Assembly: GCF_000763375.1 (NCBI RefSeq)
Contig: NZ_JPSY01000005.1
Location: 1 to 29,049, forward strand
DNA length: 29,049 nucleotides
From: Microbacterium profundi
Lineage (GTDB): Bacteria > Actinomycetota > Actinomycetes > Actinomycetales > Microbacteriaceae
Direction: 5' to 3'
The translations under genes and the position numbers were made by a program. A model generated the notes under the pieces. It saw only the letters and a program-made list of their open reading frames with translations, was not told the origin of the DNA and ran no database searches. This document shows positions 17,568-27,090 of the stretch, piece by piece; position 1 is the stretch's first letter; every line of letters starts with the position of its first letter.

Positions 17568-20017
17568 CGGATTTCCTTCGCGGTGGAGGGGCGGTTCAGG
17601 TCGGTGTCGGGGTGGGGCCAGCGCCAGTCGGCGACGGCGGGGATGTCGGTGCCGTGCTCGCGGGTGTGGGCGCGGGCGCGCAGGCGGGCGTCGACGAGTT
17701 CCTGCCGCAGCTGCGCGTGGGTCGCGGCAAGGCCCGGGACGTGGTCGAGGACGTCGATCGCGAGCCGGTAGCGGTCGAGGTCGTTGAGCATGACCATGTC
17801 GAACGGGGTCGTGGTGGTGCCCTTCTCCACGAAGCCGTGCACGTGCAGGTTCTGGTGCCCGGCGCGCTTGTAGGTGAGACGGTGGATCAGCCACGGGTAG
17901 CCGTGGTAGGCGAAGATCACCGGCTTGTCGGGGGTGAAGATCGCGTCGAACTCCCGGTCCGGCAGGCCGTGCGGGTGCTGGTCCTCGGATTGCAGACGGG
18001 TCAGGTCGACCACGTTCACGACCCGCACGGACAGGTCAGGGATGTGCTCGCGCAGCAACGCGGCCGCGGCGAGCACCTCGAGGGTGGGCACGTCGCCGGC
18101 GGCGGCGAGCACCACGTCCGGCTCGGCGCCCTCGGTCTCGGTGCCGGCCCAGGGCAGGATGCCCAGGCCCCGGGTGCAGTGCTCGATCGCCTCGTCCATG
18201 GTGAGCCACTGCGGGGCGGGCTGCTTTCCGGCGACGACGACGTTGATGTAGCCGGTGGAGCGCAGGCAGTGGTCGTAGGTGGACAGCAGCGTGTTCGCGT
18301 CGAACGGGAGGTAGACGCGGACGATGTCGGGGCTCTTGTTCAGGGCGAGGTCGATGAACCCGGGGTCCTGGTGGCTGAACCCGTTGTGGTCCTGCCGCCA
18401 GACGTGGCTGGAGAGCAGGTAGTTGAAGCTCGGCACCGGTTCCCGCCAGGGCACCTCGCTGGCGGCTTCGAGCCATTTGGCGTGCTGGTTGAACATCGAG
18501 TCGACGATGTGCGTGAACGCCTCGTAGCAGTTGAACAGGCCGTGCCGGCCGGTGAGGACGTACCCTTCGAGCCAGCCCTGGCACTGGTGCTCGCTGAGCA
18601 CCTCCATCACCCGCCCGGTCGGCGCCAGATGCTCGTCCACCGGCAGCACGGTCGCGTTCCACTGCTTGCCGGTGGCCTCGAACACGGGCGGGGCGAGCCG
18701 GTTGGAGGCGGTCTCGTCGGGGCCGAAGATGCGGAAGTTGTCCGGGTTGTGCCGGATCACGTCGGCGAGCCATTCGCCGAGCATCCGGGTCGCCTCCGCC
18801 GTTCCCGTGCCTCGCGCCTCGGGGTCGACCGGGTGGGCGTGGTCGCGGAAGTCGCCCAGGCGCAGCGGGACGGTCAGCTGCCCGCCGTTCGCGACCGGGT
18901 TAGCGCTCATCCGCCGCGCTCCGGCCGGGGCGGCGGCGACCGTGGCGGGGAACGGGGCGCCGTCGGCGTCGAAGAGCTCGTCGGGCCGGTAGGAGGCCAG
19001 CCAGTCCTGGAGGATCTGCAGGTGCTCGGGGGTGTCGCGGACCTCGGCGAGCGGCACCTGGTGGGACCGCCAGGTGCCCTCCACGGGGAGCCCGTCGATC
19101 ACCGGCGGGCAGGTCCAGCCTTTCGGGCTGCGCAGCACGATCGCTGGCCACGCCGGCCGGCCTTCCAGGGTGCCGGCCGCCGCGGCGGTCTTGATGTCCG
19201 CGATCCGGTCCAGCACCTCGTCCAGCACGCCGGCGAACCGGGCGTGGGACTCCCGCGGGTCCTCGCCGTCGAAGCCGACGGTGACCACGAACGGCTCGTG
19301 GCCGTAGCCGCGCAGCAGCGCGACCAGCTCGTCCTCGGGGATGCGGGACAGCACCGTCGGGTTGGCGATCTTGTACCCGTTCAGGTGCAGGATCGGTAGC
19401 ACCACCCCGTCCGCGGCTGGGTTGAGGAACTTGTTGCCGTGCCACGCGGTCGCCAGCGGCCCGGTCTCGGCCTCCCCGTCGCCGATCACGCACGCGACCA
19501 GCAGGTCCGGGTTGTCGAACGCGGCGCCGTAGGCGTGGACGAGGGAATAGCCGAGCTCGCCGCCCTCGTTGATCGACCCGGGCGTGTCCGGGGACGCGTG
19601 CGAGGGGATGCCGCCGGGGAAGGAGAACTGCCGGAACAGCGCCTTGAGCCCCTCCTCGGTGCGGTCGATCCGCGGGTACAGCTCCGTGTAGGTGCCGTCC
19701 AGGTAGGCGTTGGCGACCATGCCCGGCCCGCCGTGCCCCGGCCCGGTCACGTACAGGGTGTTCAGATCCCGGTCGGTGATCGCCCGGTTGAGGTGGGCGT
19801 ACAGGAAGTTCAGGCCCGGGGTGGTGCCCCAGTGCCCCAGTAGTCGAGGCTTGATGTGCTCCGCGGTGAGCGGGTCGCGCAGCAGCGGGTTGTCGAGCAG
19901 GTAGATCTGCCCGATGCTCAGGTAGTTCGCCGCCCGCCACCACGCATCCACCTCCTCCAGTCGTTCCGGGGTGACGGCGGTGGTGCGGTATGCCCAGCGG
20001 GCCGGTGCGGTGCTCAT
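17564..20017 (-). CDS. xfp: Phosphoketolase (xylulose-5-phosphate/fructose-6-phosphate)
   Basis: Start ATG 20017 with GAGGAG upstream gives 817 aa, the usual length. Conserved stretches for thiamine diphosphate and substrate binding are present: [71 protein letters not shown] and [10 protein letters not shown]. The C-terminal domain includes [11 protein letters not shown] and [10 protein letters not shown]. The enzyme uses phosphate to split xylulose-5-phosphate or fructose-6-phosphate, giving acetyl-phosphate plus glyceraldehyde-3-phosphate or erythrose-4-phosphate. Its stop overlaps the start of the CPD ATPase. The natural partner, acetate kinase, is in this window but truncated (27578-28635). 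Confidence 0.95.
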   Translation of the reverse strand: MSTAPARWAYRTTAVTPERLEEVDAWWRAANYLSIGQIYLLDNPLLRDPLTAEHIKPRLLGHWGTTPGLNFLYAHLNRAITDRDLNTLYVTGPGHGGPGMVANAYLDGTYTELYPRIDRTEEGLKALFRQFSFPGGIPSHASPDTPGSINEGGELGYSLVHAYGAAFDNPDLLVACVIGDGEAETGPLATAWHGNKFLNPAADGVVLPILHLNGYKIANPTVLSRIPEDELVALLRGYGHEPFVVTVGFDGEDPRESHARFAGVLDEVLDRIADIKTAAAAGTLEGRPAWPAIVLRSPKGWTCPPVIDGLPVEGTWRSHQVPLAEVRDTPEHLQILQDWLASYRPDELFDADGAPFPATVAAAPAGARRMSANPVANGGQLTVPLRLGDFRDHAHPVDPEARGTGTAEATRMLGEWLADVIRHNPDNFRIFGPDETASNRLAPPVFEATGKQWNATVLPVDEHLAPTGRVMEVLSEHQCQGWLEGYVLTGRHGLFNCYEAFTHIVDSMFNQHAKWLEAASEVPWREPVPSFNYLLSSHVWRQDHNGFSHQDPGFIDLALNKSPDIVRVYLPFDANTLLSTYDHCLRSTGYINVVVAGKQPAPQWLTMDEAIEHCTRGLGILPWAGTETEGAEPDVVLAAAGDVPTLEVLAAAALLREHIPDLSVRVVNVVDLTRLQSEDQHPHGLPDREFDAIFTPDKPVIFAYHGYPWLIHRLTYKRAGHQNLHVHGFVEKGTTTTPFDMVMLNDLDRYRLAIDVLDHVPGLAATHAQLRQELVDARLRARAHTREHGTDIPAVADWRWPHPDTDLNRPSTAKEIR

Positions 20018-20075
20018 GGTCGGTCTCCTCGCGGTTCGCGGCCGAGGCCGCCGAATGTGGTCATGGTGATAGTAG

Positions 20076-20933
20076 TCATTGTGCGGTCCCTGCCGGGAGG
20101 ACGACGGTGGTCTCGGTGCCGTGGATCCGGACGATGCCGCGGTCGTCGACGAGCACGACCGCCCCATCTGCGTTCCCGAGCGCCTGGACGGTGCCCGTGG
20201 CGGCACCGACGCTGTCCCAGGATCCGGTGCCGGTGAGTCGCCAGAGGGTGCCGTCGGTGTCGACGCCGACCAGCCCGCCCGTGGAGTCCGCCTCCACCAG
20301 GTAGAGCGGCGGCGCATCCGCGACGAGGTCGAAGGTGGCGCCCGCATCCCGGCTCTCCTGCAGGCCCTGCCGCGTCGCGGCGTAGAGGGTGCCGTCGGTG
20401 GTGACGGTCAGGTCGGCGGCGGGGAGCTCGGCGCCGTCGATCCAGGTGGTCCCGCCGTCGGTGCTGGTGTGGATGGTGATCGAGCTGGACCCGATCCCGT
20501 GGATCGCACCGTCTCCGGCGGTGAGGACGTGGAAGTCCTCCTGCCCGGTGAACGCGACCGGCTCCCAGGTGGTCCCGGCGTCGGTGCTTCGGATGAGTCC
20601 CAGGTTGTGCTCGCCGAGCTCCGCCGGGGTGTTCGGTCCCGGGTGCCCGGAGGCGTAGAGGACGTCGCCGTCGGCGGTCAGGCCCATCGCGTCGAAGTCC
20701 GCGCCTCCCAGGGGGCCGGAGAGGTCGCCGGTGTCGGTGAGGGTGTAGAGGCCTGCGTGGGCGCCCAGCAGCACGGTGCTCCCGCCGAGGTCGACGATGC
20801 CGTGCACATGACCGAGACCGGTATCCGGGGCGGGTGCCGAGGTGGCGGTCGGCGTGGAGGTGCAGCCGGTCAGCAGCAGGCCCGCAGCAGCGGCGACGGC
20901 AGCGGCCGTGATCGTGGTGGCGTTGCTGCTCAT
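20076..20933 (-). CDS. BNR-repeat (F510_1955-type) lipoprotein
   Basis: Start ATG 20933 overlaps the stop of the 32-aa peptide (ATGA). The 285-aa product has a signal peptide ending in the lipobox LLLTGC (Cys24). Beta-propeller-like BNR repeats follow: [31 protein letters not shown] and [12 protein letters not shown]. The early GHVHGIV and the middle [22 protein letters not shown] are typical of F510_1955 family proteins, which accompany copper genes in actinobacteria. The family has been labelled glycosyl hydrolase or exo-alpha-sialidase only because of the BNR repeats; no catalytic set is evident. Likely an extracytoplasmic protein of the copper response. Confidence 0.82.
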   Translation of the reverse strand: MSSNATTITAAAVAAAAGLLLTGCTSTPTATSAPAPDTGLGHVHGIVDLGGSTVLLGAHAGLYTLTDTGDLSGPLGGADFDAMGLTADGDVLYASGHPGPNTPAELGEHNLGLIRSTDAGTTWEPVAFTGQEDFHVLTAGDGAIHGIGSSSITIHTSTDGGTTWIDGAELPAADLTVTTDGTLYAATRQGLQESRDAGATFDLVADAPPLYLVEADSTGGLVGVDTDGTLWRLTGTGSWDSVGAATGTVQALGNADGAVVLVDDRGIVRIHGTETTVVLPAGTAQ

Positions 20934-21028
20934 GCGATCGCCTGGATGAAGAGGATGGTCGCCGCGGACAGGATGATCAGGGCGAGGATGATGCCCACGA
21001 AGCACGCGGCCAGAGTCCGGGAAGTCAT
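20930..21028 (-). CDS. 32-aa single-pass membrane peptide
   Basis: ATG 21028 with GAAAGG upstream encodes MTSRTLAACFVGIILALIIL and a further hydrophobic stretch to a short end (32 residues, one membrane helix from about residue 7). Its stop overlaps the BNR lipoprotein start as ATGA. It parallels the 38-aa peptide at 4319-4435, also beside a BNR gene. It may be a leader peptide for coupled translation or a small membrane subunit. Function unknown. Confidence 0.62.
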   Translation of the reverse strand: MTSRTLAACFVGIILALIILSAATILFIQAIA

Positions 21029-21078
21029 GATGGGCCTTTCGACGGGCCGGCGCTGTCGGTCAGGACGGATGCGCCGGG

Positions 21079-21121
21079 CCTCGGGCGGGGCCAGGTCAGG
21101 GGTGGTCGGCCCCGCCCGAGG
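21079..21121 (-). terminator. Hairpin after the DUF305 lipoprotein gene
   Basis: A perfect 14-bp inverted repeat, CCTCGGGCGGGGCC (21079-21092) and GGCCCCGCCCGAGG (21108-21121), with a 15-nt loop, starts 9 bp downstream of the DUF305 stop on the minus strand. It lacks a T-run, as many actinobacterial terminators do. It would end or reduce transcription from the csoR side before the BNR and carbon genes. Confidence 0.65.
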
Positions 21122-21129
21122 GGTTCGGG

Positions 21130-21765
21130 TCAGAGGGTGGCGAGGATGTCCTGCATGGTGGTGATCTCGGCGGTCTGTCCGTCGATGATCTGCTGGGCGA
21201 GCGCGGCCACGTCCGGGTTCTCGCCGTTGTTCAGCACCATCTGGGCCATGGTGACGGCGCCCTGGTGGTGGCCGACCATGCCCTCGAGGAACAGCCGGGT
21301 CGCCTCGACCCCGGTGGCGGCGTCCAGGGCGGCCATGTCGTCGTCGGACATCATCCCGTCGCCGTGGTCCATGCCGCCCATCCCGCCCATCCCGCCCATG
21401 TCGGACATGGAGTCGTCGTAGGGGATTCCCCAGTCCTCGAGCCAGCCCTTCATGGTCTGGATCTCGGGGCCTTGGGCGGCTTTGATCTGCTCGGCGAGGG
21501 TCACGACCCGCTCGTCGATGCCGTCCTTGGCCAGGATCTGATCGGCCATCTCGATGGCCTGTTCGTGGTGCGGGATCATCATCGTGACGAACATCTCGTC
21601 AGCGGAGTTGAACGATGCCTGCTCGGAGGGGGCGGGGGTGCTGCTGGTCATGCCGCCGGGGCCGTGGTCCATGCCGGGCATGGATCCGTCGGTGGGCGCG
21701 CAGCCGGCGAGCACGAGCGCAGCGGCGAGCGCGGCGGTGCTCAGCGCGAGAATGCGGAAACGCAT
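21130..21765 (-). CDS. DUF305 lipoprotein, Met-rich
   Basis: Start ATG 21765 (AAGGA upstream) gives 211 aa with a signal peptide and lipobox VLAGC (Cys22). The mature part has two DUF305 repeats, with MMIPHHEQAIEMADQI and EGMVGHHQGAVTMAQM, separated by a Met/Gly/Asp-rich linker (SDMGGMGGMGGMDHGDGMM). Another Met/His patch follows the lipobox (SMPGMDHGPGGM). Met and His in such arrays suit Cu(I)/Ag(I) binding outside the cell. It follows the DUF6153 gene and is closed by a strong hairpin. It differs from the other DUF305 protein (2513-3007), which is multi-pass. Confidence 0.9.
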   Translation of the reverse strand: MRFRILALSTAALAAALVLAGCAPTDGSMPGMDHGPGGMTSSTPAPSEQASFNSADEMFVTMMIPHHEQAIEMADQILAKDGIDERVVTLAEQIKAAQGPEIQTMKGWLEDWGIPYDDSMSDMGGMGGMGGMDHGDGMMSDDDMAALDAATGVEATRLFLEGMVGHHQGAVTMAQMVLNNGENPDVAALAQQIIDGQTAEITTMQDILATL

Positions 21766-21870
21766 GGGTGGGTGTCCTTGTCTAGTCAGTCGAATGGTGA
21801 GTTGATTCCCGAGCCGTATGCGGGCACGGCGCAGCATCTCCCGGCACAGCGGCGACGGGAGGGCGGGGAA

Positions 21871-22362
21871 TCAGGTTCGACTGATCGACAGGACGATGAG
21901 GGAAGGTGGTCGGGGGTGCGGTAACGCGGTGAGCACATTCCGCCCGTGCAGGCGTAGCAGGGCGAGGACGGTGCCCAGGCGGGCCAGCAGCGCCGGGGCG
22001 AGCAGCACGATGGTGGCGGCCAGCAGCGCCAGCACGCACGCCATCATCAGCATCGAATGGTCCGGCATTCCGCCCGAGTTGTCGCAGTCGCCCTCGCAGT
22101 GCCCGCCCGAAGCCTCGGTGCCTGTCCCGATGGTGTTCTCGAGCATGCTCCCGGTCGCGACGGTGCCGCCCAGGTCAGAGGCAGGCGCGGCATGGGCGGC
22201 TTCGGAGGCCGCTGCGGGGGTGTCGGCGTGCCCGCTGGTGAGCGTGCCGGTGAGGGTGTGCATGGCCAGCAGGCCGGCGATCAGCAGGAGCGCGGTCGCG
22301 AAGGTCAGCAGCAGCCGGTGCAGCCCGGATGGGGCGTGCACCAGGGTTCGGATGTGGTTCAC
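21871..22362 (-). CDS. DUF6153-like membrane protein
   Basis: GTG start at 22362 with an excellent AAGGAGGT site. The 163-aa protein has a first membrane segment (LLLTFATALLLIAGLLAMHT) and a His/Ala-rich extracytoplasmic loop containing GGHCEGDCDNSGGMPDHSM. A second segment follows (MACVLALLAATIVLLAPALL), then a basic tail. The two-helix plan with an AMH end and a small Cys/His loop fits the DUF6153 family of actinobacterial copper regions. The loop CEGDC could bind metal. Function unknown. Confidence 0.75.
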   Translation of the reverse strand: MNHIRTLVHAPSGLHRLLLTFATALLLIAGLLAMHTLTGTLTSGHADTPAAASEAAHAAPASDLGGTVATGSMLENTIGTGTEASGGHCEGDCDNSGGMPDHSMLMMACVLALLAATIVLLAPALLARLGTVLALLRLHGRNVLTALPHPRPPSLIVLSISRT

Positions 22363-22515
22363 CGCCGACCTCCTTCCCGCGTCCAGCGTACCCCGGTGTG
22401 CCTGGATCCCCGCCGGCGCCGATCGGGCGCACGGCGGTCCTGCCCAGCTGGTCGCCCGACCGATGCCTGGCCAGGGGCGATGGTCCCGGATGGGGACCGG
22501 TGCGCGGCAACCGGC

Positions 22516-23097
22516 TCATCGGCGGCCCGTTCCGGCACGGTGGGCCTTCTCCATCAGAGCCAGCAGCCCGAGGGTGTCGTCCTTGATCTGGGTGCGACCG
22601 ACGACGGCCCAGTTGCGGGCGAGGTGATCGCGGAGATAGTCGAGGATGTGCTCGAGGGGGACGGTGTGCCAGGAGCCGGACCGATGGGGGCGGGCGGTGT
22701 TGCCGAACGCGACCGTGCGGATCAGGTGGCCCTCCGGGGCGAGGACCTGCCCGGCCGTCAGCAGCTCCTGGACGAGGGCGGGCGCGTCGGCGGGGGTGCA
22801 GCAGCCGAACCGGGCGAACGCGGCCTCCAGCACCGCGGGGTCGCGCATCGCGGGGTTCAGCTTCGGGGCGCCCTCCTTGACCTCGCCGACGATCATGTCC
22901 GGCGCCCCGGGGCGGGCGCCGAGGGCCGGGTCGGGGTCGTCGCCGGGGATGTGGTGCAGTCGGATCGCGAGGATGTCCAGGTCGGTGACGGTGCGCGGCC
23001 CGTCCGGACCGGTCGCGTCCAGCACCGGGTACTCGGCGACGGTGAAGTACCCGTTCACCCGCAGGTAGGCCTGCACCAGACCGACCGCTGTATCCAT
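22516..23097 (-). CDS. Conserved hypothetical protein, PD-(D/E)XK nuclease-like
   Basis: Start ATG 23097 has GAAAGGGGG upstream; 193 aa, no signal or membrane segment. The early part has the order of elements of a PD-(D/E)XK fold: a helix (VGLVQAYLRVNGYF), a strand with Glu22 (VAEYPV), Asp41 in VTDLDILAIRL and Glu72-Val-Lys74 in MIVGEVKEG. This is the arrangement of the catalytic Glu, Asp and ExK residues of that superfamily. The C-terminal half is helical (LEHILDYLRDHLARNWAVV). It lies between the His-rich YHS gene (30 bp away) and the DUF6153 gene. Why a nuclease-like protein belongs to a copper operon is unclear; it may be a non-nuclease member of the fold. Confidence 0.7.
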   Translation of the reverse strand: MDTAVGLVQAYLRVNGYFTVAEYPVLDATGPDGPRTVTDLDILAIRLHHIPGDDPDPALGARPGAPDMIVGEVKEGAPKLNPAMRDPAVLEAAFARFGCCTPADAPALVQELLTAGQVLAPEGHLIRTVAFGNTARPHRSGSWHTVPLEHILDYLRDHLARNWAVVGRTQIKDDTLGLLALMEKAHRAGTGRR

Positions 23098-23126
23098 CCC
23101 GCGCCCCCTTTCCCTGCCGTCGTGGG

Positions 23127-23390
23127 TCAGGCGGCGTTGGCGTAGCGGGCGGGGTCGCCGTCGAACAGCGGCCCGCACTCGGGGCAGCAGAACCAGTACC
23201 GCGCGCCTTCGTAGTCACGGAACAGGCCGCGCTTCTCTGCCCACGCCGGGTCGACCTGATTGCCGGGCATGACCGGGCAGGTGACGAGGTTGGTCGCCCC
23301 GGCCGGGGGCTCATGGTGATGGTGCTCGTGGGATCCGTGATCGTGCGCGGCGTGCTCGTGGCCGGTGTGGTGCTCGTGGTCGTGCGTCAT
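23127..23390 (-). CDS. His-rich YHS-like metal-binding protein
   Basis: An 87-aa protein with AAGGAG before ATG 23390. The first 28 residues are dominated by His, Asp and Glu (DHEHHTGHEHAAHDHGSHEH). The rest is a YHS-like domain, TCPVMPGNQVDP, with a Tyr/Phe core and YWFCCPECGPLF ending FDGDPARYA. The two CC/C motifs give extra thiols compared with the YHS protein at 3044. There is no signal peptide, so it should act in the cytosol. It follows copA by 21 bp and is likely co-transcribed with it. A copper buffer or transfer role is inferred. Confidence 0.85.
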   Translation of the reverse strand: MTHDHEHHTGHEHAAHDHGSHEHHHHEPPAGATNLVTCPVMPGNQVDPAWAEKRGLFRDYEGARYWFCCPECGPLFDGDPARYANAA

Positions 23391-23411
23391 GGCGGTCTCC
23401 TTGCGTGGGTG

Positions 23412-25688
23412 TCAGGCGTGGACGGGGGTGGTGTCGCGGCTGGGCGTCAGGACGGTGGGCGTCGGGGCGGGCAGGAGGCGGAAGCGGCGCAGTCGGAGGC
23501 TGTTGGTGACGACGAACACGCTGCTGAACGCCATCGCGGCGGCGGCGAGGATGGGGTTGAGCAGGGCGAGCATCGCGACCGGGATCGCGGCGACGTTGTA
23601 CGCGAACGCCCAGAACAGGTTGCCCTTGATGGTGCCCAGGGTGCGGCGGGCGAGCCGGATCGCGTCCGGGACCAGGAGCAGGTCGCCGGAGACGATGGTC
23701 AGGTCCGCGGCGGTGATGGCCGCGTCGGTGCCGGTGCCCATTGCGATGCCGAGGTCCGCTTGGGCGAGGGCGGCGGCGTCGTTCACGCCGTCGCCGACCA
23801 TCGCGACCACCCGTCCGGATGCCTGCAGCTCGCGGATGGTGTCGAGTTTGCCCTGCGGGGTGACTCCGGCGCGGACGTCCTCGATGCCGGCGTCGTCGGC
23901 GATGGTGCGGGCGGCGCCGGGGTTGTCGCCGGTGAGCAGGATCGGGGTCAGCCCGAGCCCGCGCAGTCGGGCGATGGCCTCACGGCTGGTGGGCTTGATG
24001 GTGTCGGCGACGCTGATCGCGCCGCGCGCCTGCCCGTCCCACGCCACGACGGTCACGGTGGCGCCCGCGGCCTCGTCGGCCGTGATCGTCGCGGCGAGCT
24101 CGTCGGGGATCGCGATCGCCCATTGCCCGGTGATCCAGGTGGCGCGGCCGGCGGCGACCATGCGGCCGTCGACGATGCCCTGCACGCCTTGACCGGCCTC
24201 GGCGGCGAATGACTCCACGGCATCCGTCGGGCCGTCGGCTGCGGCGGTGATGGCGCGGCCGATGGGGTGCTCGGAGCCGTGCTCGAGCGCCGCGGCGAAC
24301 CGGATCAGCTCCGCCTCATCGGTGCCGGGAGCGGGGTGGATGCCGGTGACGGTCATGGTGCCGGCGGTGATGGTGCCGGTCTTGTCGAGCACGACGGTGT
24401 CGATGCGGCGGGTCTGCTCGAGCACCTGGGGTCCGCGGATGAGGATGCCCAGCTGGGCGCCGCGGCCGGTGCCGACCAGCAGAGCGGTCGGCGTCGCCAG
24501 CCCCAGCGCGCACGGGCAGGCGATGATCAGGGTGGTCACCGCGGCGGTGAAGGCGACCTCCAAGGGCGCCCCCGCGATCAGCCACCCGGCGAACGCGGCC
24601 AGGGCGAGGACAATGACGATGGGGACGAAGACGGCCGACACCCGGTCGGCGAGGCGCTGCACCTGGGCCTTGCCGGTCTGCGCCTCCTCGACCAGCCGCG
24701 CCATCCGGGCCAGCTCGGTGTCGGCGCCGACGCGGGTGATCTGCACGAGCAGGCGCCCGCCGGTGTTCACAGTCGCGCCGACCACGCGGGAGCCGGGGGC
24801 GACTTCGACCGGCACGGACTCGCCGGTCAGCATCGACTCGTCCACCGCGGACATTCCCTCGGTGACGAGGCCGTCGGCGGGGATCTTCTCACCCGGCCGC
24901 ACCACCACGACATCACCCGGAACGAGCTGTGCGACGGGGACGCGCTGCTCAGTGCCTTCGCGGAGGATCACTGCGTCCTTGGCGCCGAGCTCCAGCAGGG
25001 CGCGCAGGGCCTCGCCGGACTGCCGCTTGGCACGAACCTCGAGGTAGCGGCCGAGGAGGATGAACACGGTCACCAGCGCGGCGACCTCCAGGTACACCTC
25101 GTGGCCACCGGCCTGCGGGGTGCCGACGAAGGTGACGCTCATCCGCATTCCCGGCATCCCCGCACCGCCGAAGAACAGCGCGTACAGCGACCAGCCGAAC
25201 GCGGCCAGCACCCCGACGCTGATCAGAGTGTCCATCGTCGCCGCCCCGTGCCGGGCATTGATCGCCGCGGCGCGGTGGAACGGCCACGCCCCCCACACCA
25301 CCACCGGCGCGGCCAGGGTGAGCGTGAGCCACTGCCAGTAGGTGAACTGCAGGGCGGGGATCATCGACAGCACCGCGACCGGCACCGCCAGCACCGCCGA
25401 GACGATCAGCCGCTGCCGCAGCGACGCCAGCTCATCGTCCCGCGGCGTGGTGATCTGCTCAGCCGGGTCGGGCGGGGCGGGGACGCTCGCCCCGTACCCG
25501 GCCTGCTCGACCGCGGCGATCAGCTCCTCCACCGGCACCGGAGCGTCGGAGTGCACGCGGGCCTTCTCGGTGGCGAAGTTGACGGTCGCCTCCACCCCGG
25601 GCAGTTTGTTCAGCTTCCGCTCGACCCGCGTCGCGCACGACGCGCAGGTCATCCCGGTGATGTCGAGATCGACGTCCAGCGTGCTCAT
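23412..25688 (-). CDS. copA: Copper-exporting P1B-1-type ATPase
   Basis: ATG 25688 overlaps the stop of the CopZ-like gene (ATGA); 758 aa. An N-terminal HMA domain has GMTCASC (Cys15, Cys18). The membrane motif is [11 protein letters not shown] (C391-P392-C393), typical of Cu(I) exporters. [14 protein letters not shown], the HP in SEHPIG and [10 protein letters not shown] mark the actuator, phosphorylation, nucleotide-binding and hinge sites. It pumps Cu(I) out of the cytosol using ATP. It belongs to the csoR-copZ-copA set and is probably controlled from the CsoR site at 26394. Unlike the ATPase at 14973, its HMA and CPC motifs are intact. Confidence 0.95.
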   Translation of the reverse strand: MSTLDVDLDITGMTCASCATRVERKLNKLPGVEATVNFATEKARVHSDAPVPVEELIAAVEQAGYGASVPAPPDPAEQITTPRDDELASLRQRLIVSAVLAVPVAVLSMIPALQFTYWQWLTLTLAAPVVVWGAWPFHRAAAINARHGAATMDTLISVGVLAAFGWSLYALFFGGAGMPGMRMSVTFVGTPQAGGHEVYLEVAALVTVFILLGRYLEVRAKRQSGEALRALLELGAKDAVILREGTEQRVPVAQLVPGDVVVVRPGEKIPADGLVTEGMSAVDESMLTGESVPVEVAPGSRVVGATVNTGGRLLVQITRVGADTELARMARLVEEAQTGKAQVQRLADRVSAVFVPIVIVLALAAFAGWLIAGAPLEVAFTAAVTTLIIACPCALGLATPTALLVGTGRGAQLGILIRGPQVLEQTRRIDTVVLDKTGTITAGTMTVTGIHPAPGTDEAELIRFAAALEHGSEHPIGRAITAAADGPTDAVESFAAEAGQGVQGIVDGRMVAAGRATWITGQWAIAIPDELAATITADEAAGATVTVVAWDGQARGAISVADTIKPTSREAIARLRGLGLTPILLTGDNPGAARTIADDAGIEDVRAGVTPQGKLDTIRELQASGRVVAMVGDGVNDAAALAQADLGIAMGTGTDAAITAADLTIVSGDLLLVPDAIRLARRTLGTIKGNLFWAFAYNVAAIPVAMLALLNPILAAAAMAFSSVFVVTNSLRLRRFRLLPAPTPTVLTPSRDTTPVHA

Positions 25689-26038
25689 GATGCTGCGGCG
25701 AGGCTGTATCCGGCCTCCTCGACCGCCTCCCGCACCCGCTCCGCGTCCACTGGGGCGGTGCTGGACACGGTCACCGTGGACACGCCGCCGGCGTGCAGGT
25801 CGACCTCGACGCCGGAGACCCCGTCGATCGCGGAGACCTCGTCGGTGACGCTGCGCACGCAGTGCGAGCACGTCATGCCCTCCACCAGGAACTGCGCCGA
25901 CAGATCACCCGACGCTGGTTGCGCCGTCGCCGGAGCGGTGGTGTTGGCCGTGGCGGCGTGGGAGGTGGGGGCGCAACAGGCGCAGCCACCGCCATTCGTC
26001 GCCTGCAGGCCGAGGTCCTGGAATCCTTGTCCGGTCAT
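25685..26038 (-). CDS. CopZ-like heavy-metal-associated protein with N-terminal Cys motif
   Basis: A 117-aa protein with AAAGGAG before ATG 26038. It has an HMA domain at about 50-117 with [13 protein letters not shown] (copper-binding CxxC) and the typical end [13 protein letters not shown] 45-residue N-terminal extension contains GGGCACCAP, three Cys that could hold another copper, followed by an Ala/Thr linker. It would carry Cu(I) in the cytosol to CopA, whose gene overlaps its end. The longer form, with a second Cys cluster, is unlike the roughly 70-aa classical CopZ. Cytosolic copper chaperone is the most likely role. Confidence 0.9.
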   Translation of the reverse strand: MTGQGFQDLGLQATNGGGCACCAPTSHAATANTTAPATAQPASGDLSAQFLVEGMTCSHCVRSVTDEVSAIDGVSGVEVDLHAGGVSTVTVSSTAPVDAERVREAVEEAGYSLAAAS

Positions 26039-26084
26039 GTTGTGCTCCTTTCGTGAGCGTGTCGATGCGTGTGGTGTGAACGTT

Positions 26085-26369
26085 CTAGGAGCGGACCAGC
26101 CGCGCGATCGCGGCGTTCGCCTCGCGGAGCTTCTCCTCCGCGACCGGGCCGCCCTGCGCGGTCGCCTGCGCGACGCAATGCCCGAGATGGTCCTCCAGCA
26201 GCGTCAGCGCGACCGACTCCAGCGCCTTCGTCGCCGCCGAGACCTGGGTCAGGATGTCGATGCAGTACACGTCCTCGTCGACCATCCGCGCGATCCCGCG
26301 CACCTGCCCCTCCGCCCGACGCAACCGCGCCAGCAGCGCCTGCTTGTCATCCACGTATCCGTGTGCCAT
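26085..26369 (-). CDS. csoR: CsoR copper-sensing repressor
   Basis: A 94-aa protein starting at ATG 26369, which has GGAGG 8 bp before it; a GTG three codons earlier overlaps that site and is less likely. It has the helical CsoR/FrmR plan with ALLARLRRAEGQVRGIARMV. The Cu(I) ligands are Cys36 (VYCIDIL), His61 and Cys65 (HLGHC), with the same numbering as M. tuberculosis CsoR. It should bind a GC-containing palindrome without copper and leave it when Cu(I) binds. A fitting palindrome lies 25 bp upstream. It is the first gene of the minus-strand copper operon. Confidence 0.94.
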   Translation of the reverse strand: MAHGYVDDKQALLARLRRAEGQVRGIARMVDEDVYCIDILTQVSAATKALESVALTLLEDHLGHCVAQATAQGGPVAEEKLREANAAIARLVRS

Positions 26370-26393
26370 CTCAGCCACCTCCGACGTCGATCG

Positions 26394-26412
26394 TATACCC
26401 TCTAGCGGTATA
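26394..26412. promoter_or_regulatory. Probable CsoR operator between csoR and the divergent ATPase gene
   Basis: TATACC (26394-26399) and GGTATA (26407-26412) form a perfect 6-bp inverted repeat around CTCTAGC, close to known CsoR sites (TATACCC...GGGTATA). On the minus strand TATACG (26397-26392), and on the plus strand TATAAG (26409-26414), look like -10 boxes. One bound repressor could therefore cover both divergent promoters. Promoter hexamers were judged by eye. Confidence 0.72.
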
Positions 26413-26464
26413 AGGTACTTCGTGAAGAGGATATTCCCGGAGCGGGCAGAGCGAAAGGGCGAAC

Positions 26465-26986
26465 GTGACCAACTGGTACGTCATCACCGGCGGGCCCAGC
26501 TCGGGCAAGACCACCACCGTGAACCTGCTGCGGGACCGCGGCTACACCACCACCATCGAGCATGCCCGGCACTATCTCGACCTGCAGCGCATCGCCGGCC
26601 GCACCGTCGAGGAGGTCCGGGCGAAGCAGCGGCAGTTCCAGCGCGGCGTCCTGGACATGCAGCTCGCGGAGGAAGCTGCCCTCGACCCGGACGCCACCGT
26701 GTTCCTCGACCGGGCCGTCCCCGACTCCCTCGCCTACTACCGCTTCCTCGATCTCGAGCCCGACCCCGCCCTGCTCACCGCGCTCGAGCACGTCGACTAC
26801 CGCACGACGTTCATCCTCGACCTGCTGCCCCTGGCCGCCGACTACGCCCGCACCGAGGACACCGCCGCCCAGCAGCGCATCCACGAACTGCTGACCCAGG
26901 TGTACGAAGCGCTGCCCTTGCCGGTCGTGCGGGTTCCGGTCCTCAGCGCCGACGAGCGGGTGCAGTTCATCCTGGACCGGCTCTGA
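26465..26986 (+). CDS. P-loop ATPase/kinase of AAA_28 type
   Basis: GTG start at 26465 with AAAGGG upstream gives 173 aa. Walker A is GGPSSGKTTT (residues 9-18), followed by helices with IEHARHYLD. A Walker B-like VFLDRAVPDSLAYY lies near residues 78-91. This matches the AAA_28 group (NadR-kinase-like P-loop proteins), which bind ATP and may phosphorylate small molecules. It diverges from csoR with the operator between them, so it may be copper-induced. It is one of few plus-strand genes in the metal region. Substrate unknown. Confidence 0.82.
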   Translation: MTNWYVITGGPSSGKTTTVNLLRDRGYTTTIEHARHYLDLQRIAGRTVEEVRAKQRQFQRGVLDMQLAEEAALDPDATVFLDRAVPDSLAYYRFLDLEPDPALLTALEHVDYRTTFILDLLPLAADYARTEDTAAQQRIHELLTQVYEALPLPVVRVPVLSADERVQFILDRL

Positions 26987-27090
26987 CCGCTCTCGCCCGA
27001 TCGGGATGTCCTGTGCAACGCTTGGGGCCCAGGGCACATCTCACCGGCACAGGTCCAGGCGAGAACGCGCCCCACGGTCGAACAGGACGG

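Noticed and set aside
20076..20933. Sialidase or glycosyl hydrolase activity for the BNR protein
   Set aside because: BNR repeats only show a beta-propeller; the Arg triad, Asp and Tyr/Glu pair of sialidases are not evident.
22389..22402. TACCCC-containing stretch before the DUF6153 gene as a CsoR site
   Set aside because: The second arm does not pair; too weak compared with 26394-26412.
22482..22498. GGTCCC...GGGACC hairpin after the PD-(D/E)XK-like gene as terminator
   Set aside because: Only a 6-bp stem with no T-run; could be chance in GC-rich DNA.
24267..26405. Long plus-strand frame opposite copA
   Set aside because: Same antisense effect; composition is Gly/Asp/Arg-rich, no motif, no ribosome site, while copA on the other strand is complete.
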